The position numbers were made by a program, and so were the translations under genes. A model generated the notes under the pieces. It was not told the DNA's origin and did no database searches. It worked only from the letters and a program-made list of their open reading frames with translations. Positions 9,908 through 19,107 of a stretch of 64,000 nucleotides of DNA are shown piece by piece. Source of the DNA: DATAOG01 sp963782885 (GTDB lineage: Bacteria > Pseudomonadota > Alphaproteobacteria > Geminicoccales > Geminicoccaceae); NCBI GenBank assembly GCA_963782885.1, contig CAWALL010000013.1, forward strand, positions 517,369 through 581,368. Reading direction: 5' to 3'. Every line of letters starts with the position of its first letter. Position 1 is the first letter of the stretch.

Positions 9908-11017
9908 ATGCTGGCTGGGATGGTGGGAATGACGCGGACCGAGCCGGAAACGGACAGCCTGGTGCTGAGGGCGCTCCGCTGCCAACCGGTTGCGCGGCCG
10001 CCAATCTGGCTGATGCGGCAGGCGGGGCGCTATCTGCCCGAATATCGGGCGTTGCGAGCGCGCGCGGGAAGTTTCCTCGATCTGTGCTATACGCCCGAAC
10101 TGGCGGTCGAGATCACCCTGCAGCCGGTCCGCCGGTTTGGCATGGATGCGGCGATCCTGTTCTCGGACATTCTGGTGGTTGCGGACGCGCTCGGCTGCCC
10201 GGTCACCTTTGTCGAAGGTATCGGCCCGAAACTCCAGCCGGTGCGGAGCGCCGCCGACTGCGCGCGCCTGCGGCCCGGTGACTTGGCCGGAAAGCTCGCA
10301 CCGGTCTATGCGACGCTCCGGGCTTTACGGCGAGAGCTGCCGGTCGGGACGGCTCTGATCGGCTTTGCCGGCGCGCCCTGGACGGTTGCCGCCTACATGG
10401 TCGAAGGCGAGGGCTCCAAGGAGTTCTACGCCGCCAGAGCGTTCGCCTGGCGCGATGCGGCGGGCTTCGCCGGACTGATCGAGCTCTTGACCGAAGCCAC
10501 GATCGAGCATCTGCGGGCGCAGATCGAGGCCGGTGCCGATGTCCTGCAGCTGTTCGACAGCTGGGCCGGGGTCCTGCCGGAGAGCGAGTTCCGGCGCTGG
10601 TGCCAGCAACCGGTGGAGCGCATCGTGCGCGCCCTCAAGGCCGAGCATCCCGAGGTTCCGGTCATCGCCTTTCCTCGCGGCGCGGGGTCGCATTTGCGAA
10701 GCTTCGCCACGGCCGTGCCGGTCGACGGCTTGAGCCTCGATACCTCGGTGCCGGTCGCGGAGCTGCGCCGGGCTCTGCCGGAGCTCTGCCTGCAGGGCAA
10801 TCTCGATCCGGTGGCTCTGCTGGCCGGTGGTGCCGCCGCGCTCGAGGAGGCGAGCCGGATCGTTGCCGCCCTCGCGAGCGGTCCGTTTATCTTCAACCTC
10901 GGCCATGGCGTGCTGCCCGATACCGACCCGGAGGCGGTCGCGGCGTTGGTCAAGCACGTCAAGTCCCTGCGGCTGCCAGGGTCGCCGGATGCAGGCGCTG
11001 CGCGCGATGGCAGCTAG
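9908..11017 (+). CDS. hemE: Uroporphyrinogen decarboxylase
   Basis: A 369-residue enzyme converting uroporphyrinogen III to coproporphyrinogen III in haem biosynthesis. The substrate-binding signature PPIWLMRQAGRYLPEYRALR is present near residue 32, followed by FSDILV (catalytic Asp), GFAGAPWTVAAYM (second family signature), QLFDSWAG, and NLGHGVLPDTDPEAV near the end with the conserved His. ATG 9908 follows aaggaag. It heads the hemE-hemJ-rho series transcribed away from the candidate origin. In many relatives hemH lies between hemE and hemJ; it is absent here. Confidence 0.95.
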   Translation: MLAGMVGMTRTEPETDSLVLRALRCQPVARPPIWLMRQAGRYLPEYRALRARAGSFLDLCYTPELAVEITLQPVRRFGMDAAILFSDILVVADALGCPVTFVEGIGPKLQPVRSAADCARLRPGDLAGKLAPVYATLRALRRELPVGTALIGFAGAPWTVAAYMVEGEGSKEFYAARAFAWRDAAGFAGLIELLTEATIEHLRAQIEAGADVLQLFDSWAGVLPESEFRRWCQQPVERIVRALKAEHPEVPVIAFPRGAGSHLRSFATAVPVDGLSLDTSVPVAELRRALPELCLQGNLDPVALLAGGAAALEEASRIVAALASGPFIFNLGHGVLPDTDPEAVAALVKHVKSLRLPGSPDAGAARDGS

Positions 11018-11154
11018 GATCCTGGCTGGCGGTCGGGCAGATCGGGTTGAAGCCGGGCCTGCGCGCGCCTACGTCAAAGGCGACCGTCGCCCGGCCGCCG
11101 TCCCGAGCGATCAAGGGGCGGCGAGGCTCGGAGCGCTCGATCGGCACTGAGGCC

Positions 11155-11586
11155 ATGACGGGACTTGCGTTGTGGCTCAAGGCGTTCCACATCATGGCCT
11201 TCACGGCCTGGATGGCGGGCTTGTGGTACCTGCCGCGACTGTTCGTCTATCACAGCCAGGTCGGGCCCCACTCGGAGGCTTCGGAAAAGTTCAAGGTGAT
11301 GGAGCGGCGCCTGTTGCGCGGGATCACCACGCCGGCAATGGTGGCGACGCTCGTGTTCGGGATCGGCCTCGGCGTCGTCGAGGGCCGGTGGGCCGAGGGC
11401 TGGCTTCAGGCCAAGACGGTCCTAGTCCTGCTGCTCGCGGCGAGCCATGGCGCGATGGCCCGGTTCGTCAAAGCCTTCGCCGCGGATCAGCGACCGGCCA
11501 GCGAAGTCTGGTTTCGCGCGTTCAACGAGGTTCCGACGGTGCTGTTCATCGCCATCGTGATGTTGGCAGTGCTGCAGCCCTTCTAA
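11155..11586 (+). CDS. hemJ: Protoporphyrinogen IX oxidase HemJ
   Basis: A 143-residue membrane protein with four predicted helices. The conserved segments are LWLKAFHIMAFTAWMAGLWYLPRLFVYH, containing the haem-ligating His near residue 12, and RLLRGITTPAM with its invariant basic residues. C-terminal FNEVPTVLFIAIVMLAVLQPF is also typical. HemJ oxidises protoporphyrinogen IX to protoporphyrin IX independently of O2 and replaces HemY/HemG in most Alphaproteobacteria. ATG 11155 is the first start compatible with the first helix. It lies 137 bases downstream of hemE; no gene is visible in that gap. Confidence 0.92.
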   Translation: MTGLALWLKAFHIMAFTAWMAGLWYLPRLFVYHSQVGPHSEASEKFKVMERRLLRGITTPAMVATLVFGIGLGVVEGRWAEGWLQAKTVLVLLLAASHGAMARFVKAFAADQRPASEVWFRAFNEVPTVLFIAIVMLAVLQPF

Positions 11587-11607
11587 GTCGGTTGTGGTCA
11601 ACCGACT
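11586..11607 (+). terminator. Hairpin between hemJ and rho
   Basis: A perfect 9-bp inverted repeat (AGTCGGTTG / CAACCGACT, 4-base loop) begins at the last base of the hemJ stop codon. There is no U-tract after it, so it may be a weak terminator, an RNA-stability element for hemJ, or part of an attenuating rho leader. rho transcripts in other bacteria are autoregulated in their leader. Confidence 0.45.
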
Positions 11608-11633
11608 GTCGTCATCAAGACGGTGAGGCGAGC

Positions 11634-11669
11634 ATGAGCCACGGCTTTGAGTTTGACAGAGGTGTCTGA
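11634..11669 (+). CDS. Possible 11-residue leader peptide upstream of rho
   Basis: An ATG at 11634 preceded at good spacing by gtgagg opens an 11-codon ORF (MSHGFEFDRGV, stop TGA 11667-11669). It runs in a different frame from rho and overlaps every plausible upstream rho start (TTG 11647, GTG 11662, TTG 11671). It has the best ribosome-binding site in this leader, so ribosomes may reach rho by coupling at its stop codon. E. coli rho also has a short leader ORF (rhoL), but no homology is claimed. Confidence 0.35.
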   Translation: MSHGFEFDRGV

Positions 11670-13125
11670 ATTGGCTAGGTACGGCAGCAGCGCAGATCCG
11701 ACGCGCGGTGACGATTCCCTTCTTGCCGATCCGAACAGCCGGCGGCGGCGGCCGCCCGGCCGGCGCGAACGCAGGCTCCAGCAGGAGCCGGTCGAGCCTG
11801 GCGAGACCGAAATGCTTCAAGAGCCCCCCACTCCCGAGACCGAGCCTGAAGCCGGGACCACCGGCTTCATGAACCTGTCCGAGCTCAAGCGGCGTTCGCC
11901 GGCGGAGCTGCTGGAATATGCCGAAGAGCTCGGCATCGAGAACGCGAGCACCCTGCGCAAGCCGGACCTCGTGTTCGCCACCCTCAAGCGGCTCGCCGAG
12001 AGCGGGGTGCCGATCTACGGCGAGGGGGTGCTCGAGATCCTGCAGGACGGGTTTGGTTTCCTGCGGACGCCGGATGTCAACTATCTCGCCGGACCCGACG
12101 ACATCTACGTCTCGCCGAGCCAGATCCGGCGGTTCGGTCTGCGCACGGGCGACTTGGTCGACGGCGAGGTGCGGGCGCCCAAGGAGGGAGAGCGCTATTT
12201 CGCGCTCCTGCGGGTCAACACGATCAACTTCGATCCGCCGGAGAAAGCCCGGCATCGGGTCCACTTCGACAACCTGACGCCCTATTACCCGACCGAGAAG
12301 CTCAAGCTCGAGGTCGAGGATTCACCGAGCAGGGACGTCAGCTGTCGGGTGATCGACCTGGTGGCGCCGCTCGGCAAGGGCCAGCGCGCGCTGATCGTGG
12401 CGCAGCCGCGGACCGGCAAGACGATGCTGATGCAGAACATCGCCCACAGCATCGTCGCCAATCACCCCGAAGTCTACCTGATCGTGCTGCTGATCGACGA
12501 GCGGCCGGAAGAGGTCACCGACATGGCCCGCACGGTCCGGGGCGAGGTGGTAAGCTCGACCTTCGACGAGCCGGCCTCGCGCCATGTCCAGGTCGCCGAG
12601 ATGGTGATCGAGAAGGCCAAGCGGCTGGTCGAGCACGGCCGCGACGTGGTGATCCTGTTGGATTCGGTCACCCGGCTGGCGCGCGCCTACAACACCGTCG
12701 TGCCGTCGTCGGGGAAGGTTCTGACCGGCGGCGTCGACGCCAACGCGCTGCAGCGGCCCAAGCGCTTCTTCGGCGCGGCACGCAACATCGAGGACGGCGG
12801 CAGCCTCACGATCATCGCGACCGCGCTGATCGACACCGGCTCGCGCATGGACGAGGTGATCTTCGAGGAGTTCAAGGGCACCGGCAACTCCGAGATCCAG
12901 CTCGACCGGCGCCTCGCCGACAAGCGCGTCTACCCGGCGATCGACATCAACAAGTCCGGCACGCGCAAGGAGGAGCTCCTGGTCGATCGGGGCACGCTCT
13001 CGCGGATGTGGGTGCTGCGCCGCATCCTGTCGCCGATGGGCACGATCGACGCCATCGAGTTTCTGACGGACAAGATGCGCCTGGCGAAATCCAATGCCGA
13101 GTTCTGGGACTCGATGAATTCCTAG
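11647..13125 (+). CDS. rho: Transcription termination factor Rho
   Basis: A hexameric RNA-dependent ATPase. The core beginning MNLSELKRRSPAELLEYAEE at 11869 is 418 residues, almost exactly E. coli Rho length. It has the OSB RNA-binding region (DGFGFLRTPDVNYL), Walker A (AQPRTGKTMLMQNIA), Walker B (DVVILLDSVTRLARAYN), the Q-loop/R-loop region and the C-terminal FLTDKM. Upstream the frame stays open for ~74 further codons (Arg- and Glu/Pro-rich) as far as TTG 11647. Whether translation starts there, at GTG 11662 or at ATG 11869 is unsettled; no strong ribosome-binding site precedes any of them. The coordinates give the longest version. Confidence 0.93.
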   Translation: MSLTEVSELARYGSSADPTRGDDSLLADPNSRRRRPPGRRERRLQQEPVEPGETEMLQEPPTPETEPEAGTTGFMNLSELKRRSPAELLEYAEELGIENASTLRKPDLVFATLKRLAESGVPIYGEGVLEILQDGFGFLRTPDVNYLAGPDDIYVSPSQIRRFGLRTGDLVDGEVRAPKEGERYFALLRVNTINFDPPEKARHRVHFDNLTPYYPTEKLKLEVEDSPSRDVSCRVIDLVAPLGKGQRALIVAQPRTGKTMLMQNIAHSIVANHPEVYLIVLLIDERPEEVTDMARTVRGEVVSSTFDEPASRHVQVAEMVIEKAKRLVEHGRDVVILLDSVTRLARAYNTVVPSSGKVLTGGVDANALQRPKRFFGAARNIEDGGSLTIIATALIDTGSRMDEVIFEEFKGTGNSEIQLDRRLADKRVYPAIDINKSGTRKEELLVDRGTLSRMWVLRRILSPMGTIDAIEFLTDKMRLAKSNAEFWDSMNS

Positions 13126-13135
13126 CCAAGCCGCA

Positions 13136-13534
13136 CTAAGCGCGTCTGCCAAGAAGTCTGCCAAAAAAACCGGGCCGCTGACGCTGCTCGAGCCGGGTCA
13201 GGCGGTCCTCCAGCGAACTCAGGACCCGCCCGAGATCGGGCGGGGCGTCCACGGTCGGCAGTTTGGGGCCTTCTGAGCCCCGCTTGTCGGCGCCGCGGGC
13301 GAATGCGACGATGGCCTCGGCGACCCAGTCGCCGACGGTCATGCCGCGCGCGGCAGCGGCGCGGAGCGCCATGTCGCGCACCGGGGGCGGCACCCCCCGG
13401 ACCGTCCAGCGCGCGACCGCCTCGTCCGAGGAGTTGGGCTGGCCGCGAGCCCGGGACGGTCGGCCGCGACGTCGGCGGGAACGACGCGGGGGCGCCGCTT
13501 CGGCCTCCGTCGGGCCGGCGAGATCGTCGTTCAT
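13136..13534 (-). CDS. Hypothetical basic protein
   Basis: A 132-residue protein from ATG 13534. An Arg-rich, low-complexity N-terminus (RRSRRRRGRPSRARGQP) precedes ARWTVRGVPPPVRDMALRAAAARGMTVGDWVAEAI (residues ~45-79). That segment reads like the strand-helix-helix of Arc/CopG ribbon-helix-helix proteins. A Leu/Arg heptad stretch (LSSLEDRLTRLEQRQ) and a hydrophobic-basic tail (FFGRLLGRRA) follow. DNA binding or membrane-surface association are possible but unproven. It ends 10 bases from rho in convergent orientation and sits 19 bases from the end of the quinone oxidoreductase gene upstream. Confidence 0.65.
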   Translation of the reverse strand: MNDDLAGPTEAEAAPPRRSRRRRGRPSRARGQPNSSDEAVARWTVRGVPPPVRDMALRAAAARGMTVGDWVAEAIVAFARGADKRGSEGPKLPTVDAPPDLGRVLSSLEDRLTRLEQRQRPGFFGRLLGRRA

Positions 13535-13553
13535 GGCACCGCCGGCGGCTCTC

Positions 13554-14528
13554 CTAGGGCAACAGGAGAGTCGAGCCCGTGGTCTTGCGGCCTTCCAGCG
13601 CCCGATGCGCTTCGGCGGCGTCGCGCAGCGGATAGCGCTGGTTGATCTCGATCTTGACCGCACCGCGCTGGACCACGTCGAACAGCTCGGTTGCCGCCCT
13701 GACCAGATCGGCGCGCGCCGCCGTGTAGTTCATCAGGCTCGGCCGGGTCAGAAAGAGCGAGCCCTTCTGCCCCAGAACCGCGGTGTCGAACGGTGGGATC
13801 TTGCCGGACGACTGGCCGAAGCAGACCAGCATGCCGAGCGGCGCCAGGCAGTCGAGCGAGCGCTGGAAGGTTGCCTGCCCGACCAAGTCGTAGACCACCG
13901 GCACGCCTTTGCCGCCGGTCAGCTCGCGGACCCGCGCGACCACGTCGTCCTGGTCGTACCGGATCGGATGGTCGCAGCCGTGAGCCTTGGCGAGTTCGGC
14001 TTTGTCCGCGCTGCCGACCGTGCCGATCACGGTCGCGCCGAGATGTTTGGCCCATTGGCAGGCGATCAGGCCGACGCCGCCGGCCGCGGCGTGGAACAGG
14101 ATGGTCTGGCCGGCCTCGACGCGGAACGTCCGCCGGAGCAGGTAGTGCGCCGTCATGCCCTTCAGCATCATCGCGGCGGCCTGCTCGTCGGTGATGCCGT
14201 CGGGGACTGGCACCAGCCGATCGGCCGGCACCAGGCGACGCTCGGCATAGGCGCCAAGCGGCCCGGCGTAAGCGACCCGCTGGCCGACCCGGAGCTCGTC
14301 AACGCCCGCGCCGACCGCCTCGACCACGCCAGCGCCCTCCTGTCCGGCGACGAACGGCAAACTCGGAGGCGGGTACAGGCCGGAGCGGAAGTACACGTCG
14401 ATGTAGTTGAGTCCGATGGCTGTCTGCCGGATCAGGGCCTGGCCGGCCCCGGGCTGACCGACCTCGATCTGCTCGTAGCGCAGGACGTCCGGTCCGCCCG
14501 TCTCGTGCACCCGTACGACGCCAGCCAT
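13554..14528 (-). CDS. Quinone oxidoreductase (zeta-crystallin-like MDR protein)
   Basis: A 324-residue medium-chain reductase without structural zinc ligands. GLNYIDVYFRSGLYP and GQEGAGVVEAVGAGV near residues 40-75 mark the quinone oxidoreductase (Qor) branch. FHAAAGGVGLIACQWAKHLGA near residue 145 is the NADPH-binding Rossmann motif. The C-terminal QRYPLRDAAEAHRALEGRKTTGSTLL is also characteristic. Members reduce quinones in one-electron steps with NADPH. ATG 14528 gives the usual length. It forms a short minus-strand unit with the small basic protein downstream. Confidence 0.9.
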   Translation of the reverse strand: MAGVVRVHETGGPDVLRYEQIEVGQPGAGQALIRQTAIGLNYIDVYFRSGLYPPPSLPFVAGQEGAGVVEAVGAGVDELRVGQRVAYAGPLGAYAERRLVPADRLVPVPDGITDEQAAAMMLKGMTAHYLLRRTFRVEAGQTILFHAAAGGVGLIACQWAKHLGATVIGTVGSADKAELAKAHGCDHPIRYDQDDVVARVRELTGGKGVPVVYDLVGQATFQRSLDCLAPLGMLVCFGQSSGKIPPFDTAVLGQKGSLFLTRPSLMNYTAARADLVRAATELFDVVQRGAVKIEINQRYPLRDAAEAHRALEGRKTTGSTLLLP

Positions 14529-14621
14529 AGCGATCCTCCCACCGCGGATGGAATTTGTGTCGGACGCAGGCTAACGCGGTGAGGGCGGATCGCCAAGCGC
14601 AACCGGGCGATGTCAGACGGT

Positions 14622-16661
<2,040 letters not shown>

Positions 16662-16721
16662 CCTGAGATCCTCTGGTGACCAGCGAGGCGGGACGTCCGT
16701 CGCGACCTGCCGAGCTGCCGG

Positions 16722-16750
16722 TTGGTGGCTTGGTCTTGCCGATATATAAA
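16722..16750 (+). promoter_or_regulatory. Predicted sigma-70 promoter of mnmE
   Basis: TTGGTG at 16722-16727, a 17-base spacer and TATAAA at 16745-16750 form a good housekeeping promoter pointing to mnmE. The -10 lies in an isolated AT-rich patch (gatatataaa) within GC-rich sequence. Confidence 0.55.
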
Positions 16751-16825
16751 GCGCACGGCGGCTCGGCCAACCGCGCAGGCGGAAACCGAGCAGAATGCCA
16801 GGCCCGCCGCCGACCGGGATGCGTC

Positions 16826-18181
16826 ATGCCCTCGAGCCCCGAGACGATCTTCGCGCTGACGAGCGGCCTCGGGCGCGCTGCGGTCGCGGTGATCCAACTC
16901 TCTGGCCCGGCCTGCGCTGCGGTCTGCCAGCGTCTGACCGGCTCGCCACCGCCGCCCGCACGCCAGGCAGCGTTGCGTCCGCTTCGCGAGCCCGAGAGCG
17001 GTGAGCTTCTCGACCGCGGCCTGGTGCTCTGGTTTCCGGGCCCCGCGAGCTTCACCGGCGAGGACGTGCTCGAGCTGCAGATCCACGGCAGCCGGGCGGT
17101 GCTCGCGGGCCTGTCGGACGGCCTCGCGAGCCTGCCCGGCCTGCGCCCGGCCGAGCCCGGGGAGTTCAGCAAGCGCGCCTTCCTGAACGGCCGGCTGGAT
17201 CTGACCGCCGCCGAGGGCCTGGCCGACCTGATCGCCGCCGAGACCCGGGCGCAGGCGCGCCAGGCGTTGAGGCAGCTCGATGGCGCGCTCGGCCGCCTGT
17301 ACGACGACTGGCGGCAGCGCCTGCTCGAGGCGCTCGCCCGGCTCGAAGCCGCGATCGATTTCGCGCCCGAGGAGGCCGACGTGCCGGCCGACCTGCTCGC
17401 GGCGGTCCGCCCCGGGGTGGCCCGGCTCGCTGCCGAAATGGCGGCGCACCTGGCCGACCGGCGCCGCGGCGAACGTCTGCGGGAGGGCCTCACGATCGCG
17501 GTGCTCGGGCCGCCGAACGCCGGTAAATCGACCCTGGTCAACTGGCTCGCGCAACGCGACGTCGCGATCGTGACCCCCGAGCCGGGCACGACCCGGGACG
17601 TCCTCGAGGTCCACCTCGATCTCGGGGGCTACCCGGCGACGGTGCTCGATACCGCCGGGTTGCGGGCGGCGGTCGACGCGATCGAGGCCGAAGGGGTGCG
17701 CCGGGCGCGGCAGCGCGCCGCCAACGCCGATCTCCGTCTGCTGCTGTTCGATGGCGCGCTCTGGCCGGAGCTCGATGCGGCGACGCTGGCGCTCGCCGAT
17801 GACGACGCCCTGTGCATCGTCAACAAGGCCGATCTCGTATCGTTGCCACGGATGCCTCTGGTCGGCGAGCGGCCCGCCCTGCCGCTCTCCTGCCGAACCG
17901 GCGAGGGTTTCGAGCGCCTGCTCGAGGTCCTCGGCGCGGCCGCGGCCGAGCGCCTGTCGCCGGCGGCCGGACCGGCGCCGACCCGCAGCCGGCATCGGGC
18001 GGCGCTCAGGGCGGCGCTCGAGGCGCTCGAGCGCTTCCGGCAGGCGGCCGCCGAGGCCGAGCTAGCCTTGCTCGCGGAGGATCTGCGGCTCGCGGCGCGC
18101 GCTCTCGGGCGCCTCACTGGCCGCGTCGGCGTCGATGACGTGCTCGATCTTATCTTTGGGGAGTTTTGTATTGGTAAGTAA
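16826..18181 (+). CDS. mnmE: tRNA modification GTPase MnmE
   Basis: A 451-residue protein that works with MnmG to install the aminomethyl/carboxymethylaminomethyl group on U34 of tRNAs. It begins SSPETIFALTSGLGRAAVAVI (ATG 16826). The formyl-THF-binding N-domain includes PGEFSKRAFLNGRLDLTAAE. The G domain shows the P-loop GPPNAGKSTLVN, PGTTRD, DTAGLR and NKAD, and the C-terminus ends in the functional FCIGK. The last ~10 codons (ctt atc ttt ggg gag ttt tgt att ggt aag) are AT-rich, unlike the rest of the gene, and continue into an AT-rich tract. This suggests the 3' end was replaced by recombination without loss of the protein sequence. Confidence 0.95.
   Translation: MPSSPETIFALTSGLGRAAVAVIQLSGPACAAVCQRLTGSPPPPARQAALRPLREPESGELLDRGLVLWFPGPASFTGEDVLELQIHGSRAVLAGLSDGLASLPGLRPAEPGEFSKRAFLNGRLDLTAAEGLADLIAAETRAQARQALRQLDGALGRLYDDWRQRLLEALARLEAAIDFAPEEADVPADLLAAVRPGVARLAAEMAAHLADRRRGERLREGLTIAVLGPPNAGKSTLVNWLAQRDVAIVTPEPGTTRDVLEVHLDLGGYPATVLDTAGLRAAVDAIEAEGVRRARQRAANADLRLLLFDGALWPELDAATLALADDDALCIVNKADLVSLPRMPLVGERPALPLSCRTGEGFERLLEVLGAAAAERLSPAAGPAPTRSRHRAALRAALEALERFRQAAAEAELALLAEDLRLAARALGRLTGRVGVDDVLDLIFGEFCIGK
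18164..18181 (+). other. Island-type attachment sequence at the 3' end of mnmE
   Basis: The 18 bases TTTTGTATTGGTAAGTAA span the final mnmE codons and stop. From memory, Salmonella genomic island 1 and relatives integrate at the last 18 bp of mnmE/trmE with a repeat close to TTCTGTATTGGTAAGTAA, differing here at one position. The AT-rich codons begin a little upstream (about 18149). Only one copy was found in the window, so this is read as a scar or a vacant/partial site rather than an intact island. Confidence 0.5.
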
Positions 18182-18352
18182 TTATGCGGTAGACTATCTC
18201 ATTATCTTCAGCTCTGACTTGATAGATTTAGAAGAAATACTTAAAGCGTGATTAACTATCGAGACTTGTAGGCACCAGACATTGCAAATCGTGGACTCGT
18301 CTGGGGTAACTTAGAGCTTTCTTAATCTCGTCACCTTAGGCTGGGGCTCTGA
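18182..18352. other. AT-rich tract of apparently foreign origin after mnmE
   Basis: About 170 bases with far more A/T than any flanking DNA (for example gatagatttagaagaaatac near 18221). No ORF longer than a few codons and no RNA structure were recognised. It begins exactly at the attachment-like sequence and returns to GC-rich sequence near 18350. It may be the residual end of an excised or deleted integrative element. Confidence 0.5.
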
Positions 18353-18383
18353 TGATTAGTAGGGTCCGAGCGACGGGCCGGAG

Positions 18384-18884
18384 GTGACATCCATGCTGCG
18401 CGTGATCGGTTTGATGCTGATCGTCGTTGCGGGTGCCGCGAAGGTCGCAAGCGCCGAAAACCGGGTCGAAGGTCCGGTCGCCACGAGCATCGAGAGAGGG
18501 CTGCATCACGGCCCGACCGGGGCGCACGCTGCCGGTGTGCAGCTGCAGATCGGCGGCGGCCTGGCCTTTGCTCCAGCCGGGCGGGACGATCAGCGGCGGG
18601 CGGGCCTCCTCGATCTGGCCCGCGTCGAGCAGCAGGAGCGTGGCCGCGACGGACGGCGCCTGGCTCGAGGCCGCACCGGGCAGGGCCGCTCGGAAGACTG
18701 GCTCAATCCCGGTAGGGGCAGCCAGCCGGGCCTTGCTTACCCGGTCAACAACGCGCTCTCGCTGGGCGTCGACTATCACTATCAGAGCGGCGAGAGCATG
18801 AACTTCAAGGTCGCCAAGGTCGGCGGGCTCGAGCCCAACTATCACAGCCACAACATCATGATCGAGGCGCGTCTGGAGTTCTGA
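18384..18884 (+). pseudogene. Remnant of an outer-membrane beta-barrel protein (doubtful ORF)
   Basis: The 166-codon frame starts with a plausible signal peptide (MLRVIGLMLIVVAGAAKVASA). It ends with a segment typical of an outer-membrane barrel: LSLGVDYHYQSGESMNFKVA and YHSHNIMIEARLEF, closing with a C-terminal Phe. The ~90 residues between are Arg/Gly/Gln-rich without strand pattern, as if out of frame or rearranged. The gene probably lost its middle or suffered compensating frameshifts. It sits directly after the AT-rich tract behind mnmE, so it may have been damaged by the same event. No homologue was recognised precisely. Confidence 0.4.
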
Positions 18885-19107
18885 TCCCGATCGATACGGG
18901 GGCCTGCCTCGGCCCCTCCGGGGCGCGACCCCGGGCGCGTCTGAGCCTTCGACAAGATCGGCAGACCTGGCATTGGCGGCCCGCGGCGATGCCAGGTTTC
19001 GCCGCGTCCGGCGACCGGCAGACAGGGGCAGACCGGCGGACCGCGACGAGCGCCGGGAGGCTTCGCACGCGTTGACGGGACCGGCCTGGTGCGCGACAAG
19101 CTCCGCC

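Noticed and set aside
18690..18740. tRNA-like 3' end (cccggtaggggcagcca) near the mnmE scar
   Set aside because: The T-loop is not canonical and no anticodon or D arm can be folded upstream.
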